DNA of 64,000 nt from a virus. Below the pieces are notes generated by a model that did not search any database, had not been told where the DNA came from, and was given only the letters and a program-made list of their open reading frames with translations. The position numbers were made by a program, and so were the translations under genes. Shown piece after piece: positions 22,767 to 29,607 of the stretch. The DNA lies in IMG/VR virus record IMGVR_UViG_3300048686_000449, positions 1-64,000 of that record, one strand, 5' to 3'. Every line of letters begins with the position of its first letter. Positions within the stretch are counted from its first letter, which is position 1.

Positions 22767-23891
22767 TTATTCATAATCACGAATTGCGATACCAACAGGA
22801 AAGATCGGAATGCCATCGTCACTATAATTTTGAAATTTGACAGTCAACATCTTATTCAAATACTTCTTATGATGCTTCCACTGTTCTTGGCGTTCTTCGT
22901 CGGTGCCTTTGCATCGCACCTCAAACTCTTTCTTATCTTTGGTAATACAACGGAAGGTAGCTTTCCCTTCGTCCTTCCCGACACCTTCCTTCGCTCCAAT
23001 AATCTCAAACTCGTTATCCAGAAAGTCTTTGAGCTTGAGCAGCGTGGGTGAACGATACTGAAACCGATACGGTTCTTGACCACCAGACCGCACCATCGTG
23101 CCTTCATAGCCTTGGTACATAAATGTGTCATGACACGCCATGATTTCTTCTTCCGTTTTGGCGAGCCAAGTCGTCACTTTCACAATATGCACATAACTAA
23201 CTAGACGCTCGGCTCGCTCGTGAAATGGCGCATCAATGCAAATATCATAGTTATAGAACTTGACATACTCCTGCAACATCTTCGCATTCTGTTCTTTGTT
23301 CTTATCGTTCTTGATCAATGAGACGAGTTCTTGAAAGGAAATCTTCTGATGACAATAGAGTTCACCATCCAGAATCTCGCCGTCTTTCATTACTTTCAAT
23401 GCGTCTTCTTTGATATGATCCAGTGTCGTAAACTGTTTGCCACCACGAGAATGAAAGATAATTTCGTCGCCATTGCGTTCCATCAAACAGCGCACACCAT
23501 TGAGCTTTGGTTGAACATACACTGGCCACACCAAATCGTGCTTGCGATCTTCATACTTCAGTGCCAGCATCGGTAAGCGTGAGCCCGTTGTCTTAGACGG
23601 CGCAACAGTCAGCAGACTTGAGCGATCCTGAACATAACCTTTGTCCTGTTTCTTATTCCAGAAGGCTTCTGCTTCAAGTCGGGCTTGTTCAGCCGCCGTC
23701 GTCTCATTACTGCGCCCGATGTTTTTACCTGCTTTGATTTTGCGAATGGTTTGTTGTTGTTTGCCATTTTGAATTCCATGGTGAATAATAATGTGAGATT
23801 CGTTCTTGTGGTCTTCTACGGCAATCGACCACACTTTGATTGTTCCGTGGGAGGCACGTCCATACAGAACAGGATAGGTCGTGGTGCTCAT
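22767..23891 (-). CDS. ATP-dependent DNA ligase with N-terminal WGR-like domain
   Basis: 374 residues. The first 100 residues (LYGRASHGTIKVWSIAV, IQNGKQQQTIRKIKAGKN) resemble a WGR-type DNA-binding domain. The nucleotidyltransferase domain follows: motif I KLNGVRC with the AMP-accepting Lys, motif III ILDGELYCH, motif IV EGTMVRSGG, motif V LLKLKDF. An OB-fold with VKFQNYSDDGIPIFPVG ends the protein. It seals nicks during replication, repair and recombination. Confidence 0.9.
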   Translation of the reverse strand: MSTTTYPVLYGRASHGTIKVWSIAVEDHKNESHIIIHHGIQNGKQQQTIRKIKAGKNIGRSNETTAAEQARLEAEAFWNKKQDKGYVQDRSSLLTVAPSKTTGSRLPMLALKYEDRKHDLVWPVYVQPKLNGVRCLMERNGDEIIFHSRGGKQFTTLDHIKEDALKVMKDGEILDGELYCHQKISFQELVSLIKNDKNKEQNAKMLQEYVKFYNYDICIDAPFHERAERLVSYVHIVKVTTWLAKTEEEIMACHDTFMYQGYEGTMVRSGGQEPYRFQYRSPTLLKLKDFLDNEFEIIGAKEGVGKDEGKATFRCITKDKKEFEVRCKGTDEERQEQWKHHKKYLNKMLTVKFQNYSDDGIPIFPVGIAIRDYE

Positions 23892-24061
23892 TATTTCACC
23901 TCAAACGCATCAGCCCAATCACCAGGCTCTGCGACAATGGAACCGCAGAACTCACACGAAGTGGTCAGTGAGTCATCCTCTGCGTATTCACCGAGCACAG
24001 GTTCCTGACATTTAACACAGAAGAACACAGGCGTATAGTGATCTAAGAACGTAGCCATCAT
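23891..24061 (-). CDS. zinc-ribbon protein, 56 aa
   Basis: SD AAGGAG; the ORF runs from ATG 24061 (or 24058) to TAA at 23891, which overlaps the ligase ATG. CVKC and CEFCG form a four-Cys zinc ribbon inside an otherwise acidic chain. Function unknown. Confidence 0.65.
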   Translation of the reverse strand: MMATFLDHYTPVFFCVKCQEPVLGEYAEDDSLTTSCEFCGSIVAEPGDWADAFEVK

Positions 24062-24069
24062 TTACTCCT

Positions 24070-24267
24070 TTAGGTAGTGATTTTTGGATTCAATTGTTTG
24101 AGCCAGTCTCTGGTCACTAATTGGTAAGATGACTTATTTCCGCACGCCACAGGAAACACTCGCTGCTTCGCAACCTTGTCACCACAAGACAAGCAATCAC
24201 GATAACCGAGTTCCCAGCGTTTGGGATGAACCTCATACAGCGAACATTTGACGCAATAGTGTTTCAC
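24070..24267 (-). CDS. zinc-ribbon protein, 65 aa, GTG start
   Basis: A GTG at 24267 is chosen because AAAGGAGG lies directly before it; upstream ATGs overlap the SD. CVKC and CLSCG form a zinc ribbon; the rest is basic. First gene of promoter 24294-24322. Confidence 0.6.
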   Translation of the reverse strand: MKHYCVKCSLYEVHPKRWELGYRDCLSCGDKVAKQRVFPVACGNKSSYQLVTRDWLKQLNPKITT

Positions 24268-24293
24268 AATTCCTCCTTTCATCATATAGAAGA

Positions 24294-24322
24294 ATTATAC
24301 TGTATTCGATATGAAAAGTCAA
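24294..24322 (-). promoter_or_regulatory. sigma70-like early promoter
   Basis: TTGACT (24322-24317), 17 bp, TATAAT (24299-24294): the closest to bacterial consensus in the set. Confidence 0.85.
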
Positions 24323-24369
24323 GCATTATTTTTGAGGGGAAAGATGAAGAAAATCAAGAGGTTAGAGTG

Positions 24370-24443
24370 GCGAATTCGCGAGGATTTGAACCTCGACCCT
24401 TAGTTTTGGAGACTAAGATGCTACCATTACACCACGAACTCGC
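24370..24443 (-). tRNA. tRNA-Trp (CCA)
   Basis: Cloverleaf on the minus strand: acceptor GCGAGTT/AATTCGC, anticodon arm TTAGT-CTCCAAA-ACTAA with anticodon CCA, T-arm with GGTTCAAATCC. The 3' CCA is not encoded. It adjoins the plus-strand HNH cassette. Confidence 0.9.
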
Positions 24444-24462
24444 AAAGAGAAAACATAAAATG

Positions 24463-24470
24463 ACTAAATA
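24463..24470 (+). promoter_or_regulatory. putative late promoter of HNH cassette (ACTAAATA)
   Basis: Plus-strand ACTAAATA followed by GATGTGGGT, at the same position in the cassette as the exact TATAAATA at 55633-55640. Confidence 0.5.
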
Positions 24471-24473
24471 GAT

Positions 24474-24504
24474 GTGGGTCGCGATGTTATCAGCATCCAC
24501 CCAC
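24474..24504 (+). promoter_or_regulatory. conserved leader hairpin of homing endonuclease cassette
   Basis: GTGGGT pairs with ACCCAC and, inside, GATG with CATC; the loop differs from the copy at 55644-55674 while both stems are identical. It lies in the 5' leader between the late promoter and the start codon and may control translation. Confidence 0.6.
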
Positions 24505-24537
24505 TCTAACACTATAGATTTAGGAGGAGTGCCAGCT

Positions 24538-24597
24538 ATGTCTATTTATTCTACTAAAACTTATTCATTCGCATATCTCACGAGAGGTGGGATATGA
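24538..24597 (+). CDS. leader peptide coupled to HNH endonuclease, 19 aa
   Basis: After SD AGGAGG, the ORF MSIYSTKTYSFAYLTRGGI ends in TGA, which overlaps the HNH ATG. Its first four residues and FAYL resemble the N-terminus of the GIY-YIG protein at 55708 (MSIY, YAYL). It is probably a remnant start of a GIY-YIG gene replaced by HNH, now used for coupling. Confidence 0.5.
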   Translation: MSIYSTKTYSFAYLTRGGI

Positions 24598-25307
24598 ACT
24601 ACAAAAAAGTTTACTTCTCTTTGATTGAGAAACGAAAAACCACTCCAGTTTTGGGATATTCCGAATCTCACCATATCACACCAAGAAGTCTAGGAGGTTC
24701 AGACGCTCCAGATAACATCGTTGAATTGACGGCGAGGGAGCACTTCTTCGCTCATCTACTTCTCACAAAAATACACAAAAGAGGTCCGGCGAAATATAAG
24801 ATGGTCAGAGCTTTTATTATGATGCTTTGTGTTGCGGGTCAAAATCAACAGAGATATATCTCATCAAAAAGATATGACCAATTACGAAAACAATTTTCTA
24901 TTGCGCAATCATTATCACAATCAGGCGAAAGAAATTCTCAGTTCGGAACTTGTTGGGTCGTTCACGATCTATTCGGTCCAAAAAGAATAGAAAAATCCCT
25001 ATTCTGTGAATATGTAGAACAGGGATGGTATCTTGGAAGAACTTTCAATTATATACAAGAAAAGAAAACGTCAGTTCAGATAAAAGAAAGAAGAAAACAA
25101 AAAACTCTAAAAAAGTATCCCAATCTTGATGAGTGGTATCGCATATATGATGCGAAAGGATTTGAAGAATTTGTTAGAATTACTGGATACCCTCATTCAA
25201 AACCTAATTTGGTTACGTTATTCGCAAAATATGTTCCGTCTTTTGTCCCACAAAATAGAAAAAGAAGAGGTTGGCTGGCGGGGCAGGCTTCGATCCTGCG
25301 ACATTAG
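24594..25307 (+). CDS. HNH homing endonuclease (plus strand)
   Basis: 237 residues. The N-terminal nuclease core reads SHHITPRSLGGSDAPDNIV followed by ELTAREHFFAHLLL, the HNH/NHN-type motif common in free-standing phage endonucleases. The C-terminal part is basic with predicted DNA-binding helices. Its base composition (A-rich codons) differs from its neighbours, as expected for a mobile gene. It lies on the opposite strand between tRNA-Trp and tRNA-Asn, and its 3' end overlaps the tRNA-Asn gene. Confidence 0.88.
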   Translation: MNYKKVYFSLIEKRKTTPVLGYSESHHITPRSLGGSDAPDNIVELTAREHFFAHLLLTKIHKRGPAKYKMVRAFIMMLCVAGQNQQRYISSKRYDQLRKQFSIAQSLSQSGERNSQFGTCWVVHDLFGPKRIEKSLFCEYVEQGWYLGRTFNYIQEKKTSVQIKERRKQKTLKKYPNLDEWYRIYDAKGFEEFVRITGYPHSKPNLVTLFAKYVPSFVPQNRKRRGWLAGQASILRH

Positions 25308-25348
25308 GAGTAACAATCCTACGTTCGTACCATCTGAGCTACCCGACA
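25275..25348 (-). tRNA. tRNA-Asn (GTT), possibly degenerate
   Basis: Anticodon arm TAGGA-TTGTTAC-TCCTA gives anticodon GTT; T-arm GCAGG/CCTGC is intact. The acceptor has one mismatch (third pair T-C) and the D-stem another, and the 3' end overlaps the stop of the HNH gene on the other strand. It may be decaying. Confidence 0.65.
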
Positions 25349-25368
25349 TCAGCACATCTTATAATTGG

Positions 25369-25440
25369 TAGCGGGGGCTGGAATCGCACCAGCGACCTTT
25401 AGGTTATGAGCCTAACGAGCTACTCCTGCTCCACCCCGCT
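25369..25440 (-). tRNA. tRNA-Met (CAT), initiator-like
   Basis: Acceptor AGCGGGG/CCCCGCT, D-arm GAGC/GCTC, anticodon arm TTAGG-CTCATAA-CCTAA (anticodon CAT). The 5' half (GCGGGGTGGAGCAG) resembles bacterial initiator tRNA, but position 1 pairs with 72 and the anticodon stem lacks the three G-C pairs. Confidence 0.85.
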
Positions 25441-25461
25441 ATATTATATCTACAGACGCAC

Positions 25462-25469
25462 TATTTAGT
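25462..25469 (-). promoter_or_regulatory. putative late promoter (ACTAAATA) before tRNAs
   Basis: The octamer coincides with the stop codon of the 49-aa gene and lies 22 bp upstream of tRNA-Met. Confidence 0.4.
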
Positions 25470-25614
25470 GGAATGGTGTTGGACTTGATACCAACTCTGG
25501 ACAGCCGCCGTTCTTCCAGACAAGTAGCCGAGGTGTTAAGCGGTATCCCGCAATCCACCTGTGCTTGCGCTCGATTCGTCGGTCTTCTATAGCACGTCCT
25601 TCCGTGCTGCCCAT
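25465..25614 (-). CDS. small basic protein, 49 aa
   Basis: ATG 25614 to TAA 25465. The sequence is basic and polar (EDRRIERKHRWIAGYRLTPR), with a Cys/Pro-rich end. It directly follows the 65-aa gene; the SD is weak. No family is recognised. Confidence 0.45.
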   Translation of the reverse strand: MGSTEGRAIEDRRIERKHRWIAGYRLTPRLLVWKNGGCPELVSSPTPFH

Positions 25615-25623
25615 TCCATTTTC

Positions 25624-25821
25624 TTAGAAATGCGTCACTTTCTGTAGCACATCCAAGACCGCTTGAACCTGTGGATTTGATTCCAACATCGCCAAGGCTG
25701 CGTCAAGTTCATCCAATCGCCTCTTCACATCAGCCCGTTCATTCTTCAATCGTTCTGTCATTGTCGGACGATAGCAATCAACTGCCTTCGCAGGAACCTT
25801 AGCATCATACTCATAACTCAT
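25624..25821 (-). CDS. small coiled-coil protein, 65 aa
   Basis: Good SD (AGGAG) before ATG 25821. Residues 20-62 are one long helix with heptads (RLKNERADVKRRLDELDAAL). It probably oligomerises. Function unknown. Confidence 0.6.
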   Translation of the reverse strand: MSYEYDAKVPAKAVDCYRPTMTERLKNERADVKRRLDELDAALAMLESNPQVQAVLDVLQKVTHF

Positions 25822-25858
25822 TGGAATCTCCTTTGTTAGTTTTTCTGAACCGTCTTAT

Positions 25859-26017
25859 CTAGTATTGCCAATTTAATGTTACAAGAGGAAGAGAAATAGC
25901 AATGACAGCACTCGTGGTCGCAAGTCCATAGTATTCAAAACTCACGAAAATACCAGCAAGAGACGCAATTCCTGTAACGATTAGCACATCTATCACATAG
26001 CCCCACTGAATCGTCAT
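25859..26017 (-). CDS. small membrane protein, 52 aa
   Basis: ATG 26017 to TAG 25859. Two hydrophobic helices (VIDVLIVTGIASLAGIFVSF and TTSAVIAISLPLVTL) predict a hairpin in the inner membrane. Function unknown. Confidence 0.6.
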   Translation of the reverse strand: MTIQWGYVIDVLIVTGIASLAGIFVSFEYYGLATTSAVIAISLPLVTLNWQY

Positions 26018-26031
26018 CGTATTTCTCACTG

Positions 26032-26355
26032 TTACAAGTAATGCCCACCTTTATTTTTGGGGGCTTCTATTAGCGTGGCCAGTTTTGCGAGATCCCACAG
26101 ATCCACACGCCCCAACGGAATATAGGAATTACATTCGTGAATATCATTCTCGACCACTCGATCAATCTTGCGACAAAACACTGTCATCTCATTCCGATAT
26201 TTGCGAATATGAATATGCCCACTCTTACACTGTTCGCAGAGATTATGCGGTTTATTCTTGAAGATGATCTTCGACCGATTACTATCAGTCAGAGCATCCC
26301 CGACCGCATTCACCTGATCATAGATCTGTTCTGTCTCTTCGGTGTCTCTCATCAT
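26032..26355 (-). CDS. small zinc-binding hypothetical protein, 107 aa
   Basis: CEQCKSGHIHIRKY and two later Cys residues suggest one zinc site in the middle of the protein. The N-terminus is acidic and helical, and the C-terminal part helical. The start overlaps the upstream stop (ATGA). Unknown role. Confidence 0.55.
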   Translation of the reverse strand: MMRDTEETEQIYDQVNAVGDALTDSNRSKIIFKNKPHNLCEQCKSGHIHIRKYRNEMTVFCRKIDRVVENDIHECNSYIPLGRVDLWDLAKLATLIEAPKNKGGHYL

Positions 26356-26531
26356 TCCTCTGATGGCTGGTGTCTTTCAATTTTGACTGCGTTGATTCCA
26401 TCACAATAGACGTAAATAAACTCACCAGGAATAATTGGAATACCTAATGCCTTGAGAATATCTTTCTGATCATAAATGAGAATGGTAGAACGCTGTATTG
26501 TTCTTGGTTTTATTTTGTTATTAGTAGCCAT
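26352..26531 (-). CDS. hypothetical protein, 59 aa
   Basis: ATG 26531 to TGA 26352, coupled to both neighbours by overlap. After a basic start the chain is beta-prone (STILIYDQKD, IIPGEFIYVYCDG), like a very small beta domain. Function unknown. Confidence 0.55.
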   Translation of the reverse strand: MATNNKIKPRTIQRSTILIYDQKDILKALGIPIIPGEFIYVYCDGINAVKIERHQPSEE

Positions 26532-26721
26532 TTCGTTTCCACTCGTGCTGACAAAAAGGACATCGCCACGCCACGGTACAATCTTCTGTCATATCATAGA
26601 TGCCAATCACCGTGCTCCAATGCGTCTTATCACCATAATATCCCGCATCAATATACTCTTGAGGAATCGGATCACCTTGAAAGGACACAAGACAATTGGG
26701 GCACGATGTGGGATCACTCAT
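26521..26721 (-). CDS. zinc-ribbon protein, 66 aa
   Basis: CPNC near the N-terminus and CPFC near the C-terminus (WRCPFCQHEWKR) form a zinc ribbon framing an acidic middle. Such proteins are frequent in phage genomes but have no known role. Confidence 0.65.
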   Translation of the reverse strand: MSDPTSCPNCLVSFQGDPIPQEYIDAGYYGDKTHWSTVIGIYDMTEDCTVAWRCPFCQHEWKRNGY

Positions 26722-26724
26722 TTC

Positions 26725-27600
26725 TCAACTCTTAATCCAAGTATTTCCGCCGATTTGTTTCTCTCCATAGATCTCGGCATCTCCAGAGATCCAAGTATAT
26801 CCATAGACCCAAGCATCTCTAGAGACCTGAGCATCTCCAGAGACACGAGCATTTCCATAGACCCGAGCATTTCCATAGACCTGAGCCTTTCCAAAGACCT
26901 GAGCATCTCCAGAGACACGAGCATTTCCATAGACCCGAGCATTTCCATAGACCTGAGCATCTCCAGAAACCCGAGCATCTCCAAAGACCCAAGCATCTCC
27001 ATAGATCAGAGCATTCCCATAGACCCAAGCATCTCCAGAGACTTGAGCATCTCCAGAGACACGAGCATTCTCATAGATCCGAGCCTTTCCAAAGACATGG
27101 GCATTTTCGGAGACTTTAGCGTTTTTAGAGATCCAAACATCCCCATAGACCTGAGCTTTTCCATAGACCTGGGCGTTGTCGCAGATCCAAGCTGTTTCAG
27201 AGACCCGAGCATTCTCGTAGACCTCAGCATTTCCAAAGATGCAAACATCATCGTAGATGTGAGCATTTCCAGAGATCCGAGCACTTTGAAAGATATGAGC
27301 ATTTCCATCAATAGCAGCACGTTCAGAAACCTTCGCCTGTCCAAAAACCCAAGCATTAGGTCCCACAAACGCAGATTCTTCTACCGTCGCCGTTTCAGCA
27401 ACCCAACCACCACCATTCTTATGTTGATGGGCTGGAACAGGTCCATTCCCATCCAAAAAGTCAAACATCAGAAGAGATGATGAACTTTGTTTCGGTAACT
27501 CCTCAATGCTAGGTGGCTTCGGTGACGCAGCAGTGACGCTCGGCAAGGCTACAGTCGCAAGCGATCCCAATACTACTTTGAAGAAAGTTCTACGATTCAT
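26725..27600 (-). CDS. Tat-exported hexapeptide beta-helix protein (paralogue 3)
   Basis: The start at 27600 gives MNRRTFFKVVLGSLA, a twin-arginine signal (RR-x-FFK) with a moderately hydrophobic core and a TAASP cleavage region. After a Ser/Pro linker comes the module shared with paralogues 1 and 2 (FDFLDGNGPVPAHQHKNGGG) and then about 35 hexapeptide turns (V-x-G-[DN]-A-x). Tat export implies folding in the cytoplasm before crossing the inner membrane. A rigid beta-helix rod in the periplasm or at the surface is likely; ligand or enzyme activity is unknown. Confidence 0.8.
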   Translation of the reverse strand: MNRRTFFKVVLGSLATVALPSVTAASPKPPSIEELPKQSSSSLLMFDFLDGNGPVPAHQHKNGGGWVAETATVEESAFVGPNAWVFGQAKVSERAAIDGNAHIFQSARISGNAHIYDDVCIFGNAEVYENARVSETAWICDNAQVYGKAQVYGDVWISKNAKVSENAHVFGKARIYENARVSGDAQVSGDAWVYGNALIYGDAWVFGDARVSGDAQVYGNARVYGNARVSGDAQVFGKAQVYGNARVYGNARVSGDAQVSRDAWVYGYTWISGDAEIYGEKQIGGNTWIKS

Positions 27601-27784
27601 TGGAATCCTCATTCAATCCAAAGACTTCACGAATCTTCTGAGCCGCACCGCCACTGGTCATCTGAGTGGCTTCACCCTCTTCACAAATTCTCGCGCATTC
27701 CTCTGCGACCGCTTGAGTATAATGAATCATATCTGTCGTGGAAGAATGATCTAGAATCAAATTAATCATGAGATCTTCGTTCAT
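27590..27784 (-). CDS. hypothetical acidic protein, 64 aa
   Basis: Good SD (GGAG) before ATG 27784. It is helical with two Cys in the middle (AVAEECARICEEGEA) and an acidic end. It overlaps the start of the Tat-exported beta-helix gene, so the two are probably co-translated. Confidence 0.55.
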   Translation of the reverse strand: MNEDLMINLILDHSSTTDMIHYTQAVAEECARICEEGEATQMTSGGAAQKIREVFGLNEDSNES

Positions 27785-27809
27785 AGTGTAATCTCCGTTA
27801 GAGAGGCTA

Positions 27810-27840
27810 GAGCCGCCCAGTCTTGGGGACCGGACGGCTC
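27810..27840 (-). terminator. GC-rich hairpin, probable terminator
   Basis: The minus-strand stem GAGCCGTCC / GGGCGGCTC (9 bp) with a 13-base loop lies in the 142-base gap after the helix-turn-helix gene. A second hairpin (GTAGAC/GTCTAC) lies closer to that gene's stop. There is no clear U-run, so a structural leader is also possible. Confidence 0.5.
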
Positions 27841-27926
27841 CGTATGCTCATTTCCTACGCATGGTAGGCGAGCCGTTAATTCGTCTCCCGAATGCACTCA
27901 GTAGACGAACCCTGTCTACCTAAGAA

Positions 27927-28202
27927 TTAGGCAGACTTCCGAAGGCGGGCATAAAAGCGGTTCTTGCGAACACTCTTGGTCGGCGTACCGAGACGATAGA
28001 TCGCAAGCTTTTCACCGCTCTTCGACCGCACAATGTTGGTATAGATCGGATGACCTTCCCGACGAAGCTCAGAGATCCGAGCGGAGACGTTCTTCACGCC
28101 AAACATCCGCTGTGCCTGCTTCACCGTAAAGTTGTTGTACGGTCCTTCCTTCTGAAGGAAATTCAACATCCGCTCATTTACCGTCATCGTAGCACTAGCC
28201 AT
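27927..28202 (-). CDS. helix-turn-helix protein, 91 aa
   Basis: The start at 28202 (GAGG upstream) is preferred to a longer frame. Residues 8-50 form a winged helix-turn-helix (NERMLNFLQKEGPYNNF, VKQAQRMFGVKNVSARISEL), and GEKLAIYRLG the wing strand; the tail is basic. It is probably a DNA-binding regulator, expressed from a consensus early promoter with TTGACA. Confidence 0.7.
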   Translation of the reverse strand: MASATMTVNERMLNFLQKEGPYNNFTVKQAQRMFGVKNVSARISELRREGHPIYTNIVRSKSGEKLAIYRLGTPTKSVRKNRFYARLRKSA

Positions 28203-28275
28203 AACAAACCTCACTATAAAATAATATTGATCGCACTTGGTGGGAGGGGCGACCATTGCCTCACATTCTTTAGAT

Positions 28276-28304
28276 AGTATATACTATCATACCCTAGATG
28301 TCAA
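28276..28304 (-). promoter_or_regulatory. consensus sigma70-like early promoter
   Basis: TTGACA (28304-28299), 17 bp, TATACT (28281-28276): the only member with a full consensus -35. Confidence 0.85.
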
Positions 28305-28518
28305 ATTTTTTGATTTTTTTCGTCTTCTTTTTTGAAGACACTTTCTTCTTTTTTGGTTTATCCTCTACAATCACATCTTTCCCAAGACAAAGATCATCAA
28401 TATTATCATCCATTTTAGACTCATTATATTCAGTTGGTGAAAAATTGAATTCATTCTTCTTATCTTTACTGCGAAAAATATTTGAGATCTTTTCCATAAA
28501 TTCTTGTACCCAGCTCAT
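28294..28518 (-). CDS. small Lys-rich protein, 74 aa
   Basis: The start at 28518 (SD GAGGAG) gives a helical N-terminus (WVQEFMEKISNIFR), an acidic middle and an extreme lysine tail (KPKKKKVSSKKKTKKIKK). Its last codons contain the -35 region of the next promoter. Nucleic-acid or membrane association is possible. Confidence 0.6.
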   Translation of the reverse strand: MSWVQEFMEKISNIFRSKDKKNEFNFSPTEYNESKMDDNIDDLCLGKDVIVEDKPKKKKVSSKKKTKKIKKFDI

Positions 28519-28532
28519 TTTTTCTCCTCTTG

Positions 28533-28847
28533 TTAAGAATAAAGTAACCAACGGACCATACCAACACTATCAATAACCAAAAATGTACCATAGATAATTG
28601 TAAAACCTGTTGATCCGCGATTAATAGATGTTACAATCAAACATGATGATCCGATCATCCACAAAAGATAACACACTCCAATATTTGGATCAGGTACTGT
28701 GACAGCCAATACAAATGAAGCGAGAATCGACGCGATCATTCCAATCATCTCCAGAACGAATCGACGGCTGTTATGATAATAATCATCTGAGATGAAATTA
28801 ATAGCCACTCCAACACGTTCACTCACCTTTCCTAATATATCATACAT
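28533..28847 (-). CDS. membrane protein with three helices, 104 aa
   Basis: After a soluble N-terminus (about 30 residues), three hydrophobic segments follow (MIGMIASILASFVLAVTV, IGVCYLLWMIGSSCLIV, FTIIYGTFLVIDSVGMV). It is a multi-pass inner-membrane protein of unknown function; similar small ones are known in T4-like phages. Confidence 0.65.
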   Translation of the reverse strand: MYDILGKVSERVGVAINFISDDYYHNSRRFVLEMIGMIASILASFVLAVTVPDPNIGVCYLLWMIGSSCLIVTSINRGSTGFTIIYGTFLVIDSVGMVRWLLYS

Positions 28848-29026
28848 TATAAAATCCTTTTAACATAGTTACTAATCATCATTAATTGACTTGACAGAAT
28901 CTCTTCTTCAGCCTTTCTCTTTTTATATTTCGCAAACGCATATATCGCACACCATCCTATTGCAATTATCGCGATTGAGATATAATATGTAACAGAAGAA
29001 ATATGTAACAGTTCAAATAACGTCAT
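28847..29026 (-). CDS. small single-pass membrane protein, 59 aa
   Basis: ATG 29026 to TAA 28847 (overlapping the next ATG). One transmembrane helix (VTYYISIAIIAIGWCAIYAF) is followed by a charged cytoplasmic helix. There are only six bases between the -10 box and the ATG, so the mRNA is probably leaderless. Confidence 0.6.
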   Translation of the reverse strand: MTLFELLHISSVTYYISIAIIAIGWCAIYAFAKYKKRKAEEEILSSQLMMISNYVKRIL

Positions 29027-29032
29027 AATTGT

Positions 29033-29061
29033 ATTTTACTCTATCATGAGATAGAAGTCAA
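29033..29061 (-). promoter_or_regulatory. sigma70-like early promoter
   Basis: TTGACT (29061-29056), 17 bp, TAAAAT (29038-29033). The promoter overlaps the end of the 29044-29607 gene and lies six bases before the next ATG. Confidence 0.75.
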
Positions 29062-29607
29062 ATTTTTTATCACATACCAATCGGGAACCGAACGATTTTT
29101 CCAATGGGCCAGATGTTGCTTCTTTTCACGATAATAAGTTCGATAGGCTTCCACAGCATCAGAATGTTTACACTCATCAGGCATTGCTTGCGCTGGTTCA
29201 GTCCATCCTTGCGATGGGAAATATGCAGGAGGAACCCACAACATAGAGATCAAACCATCTCGTTCACACTTATGCGTTTTTCCATAACGATAAGAATACT
29301 CTTTTGCGAGCGCATTCGTGAGACTCCACAACCACGTATAATTTTCAATCGAATTGCGACACCACACTGCACAGGGATGATTGATGTGGGTGGCATGGTA
29401 TAGCATTGAATCATACGTCTGTTCTGAGAGCATATATCGTGTAACACGTCGATTCGTCTTGGTGCGATCTTCAAAGGGAGTCCCATCATTGACTCGATGC
29501 GCTGTAGACAACAATTGACACGATTCGAGCACCATTTTGATTACATGAGAATTATTGTGATACCGAGCGCATGTCACAGTGTTGCGATCTAAGTGAAAGA
29601 TGTTCAT
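29044..29607 (-). CDS. conserved phage protein of unknown function, 187 aa
   Basis: The N-terminus MNIFHLDRNTVTCARYHNNS and then HVIKMVLESCQLLSTAHR, with HINHPCAVWCRNSIENYTWL and YRYGKTHK, is the pattern of a widespread uncharacterised phage family. Conserved His, Tyr and Lys residues suggest an enzyme, but none is established. Its last codons contain promoter 29033-29061. Confidence 0.7.
   Translation of the reverse strand: MNIFHLDRNTVTCARYHNNSHVIKMVLESCQLLSTAHRVNDGTPFEDRTKTNRRVTRYMLSEQTYDSMLYHATHINHPCAVWCRNSIENYTWLWSLTNALAKEYSYRYGKTHKCERDGLISMLWVPPAYFPSQGWTEPAQAMPDECKHSDAVEAYRTYYREKKQHLAHWKNRSVPDWYVIKNLTSIS

Noticed and set aside
25505-25600. tRNA-Ser/Leu-like D-arm (GCCGAGGTG) on the plus strand
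   Set aside because: No matching acceptor stem, anticodon arm or T-arm could be paired; the minus strand encodes a 49-aa ORF instead.
26750-27350. Dense short direct repeats resembling a CRISPR array
   Set aside because: Period is 18 bp with no spacers; the repeats are coding hexapeptides.
26476-27480. A 334-codon plus-strand ORF with repeated Ser-Ile-Asp-Pro-Ser units
   Set aside because: It is the antisense shadow of the hexapeptide repeats of the Tat-exported beta-helix gene; no SD or start context, and the minus frame has clear protein logic.
29044-29607. T4 endonuclease V-like DNA glycosylase
   Set aside because: The conserved start MNIFHLD and His/Lys pattern are not those of DenV; function left open.
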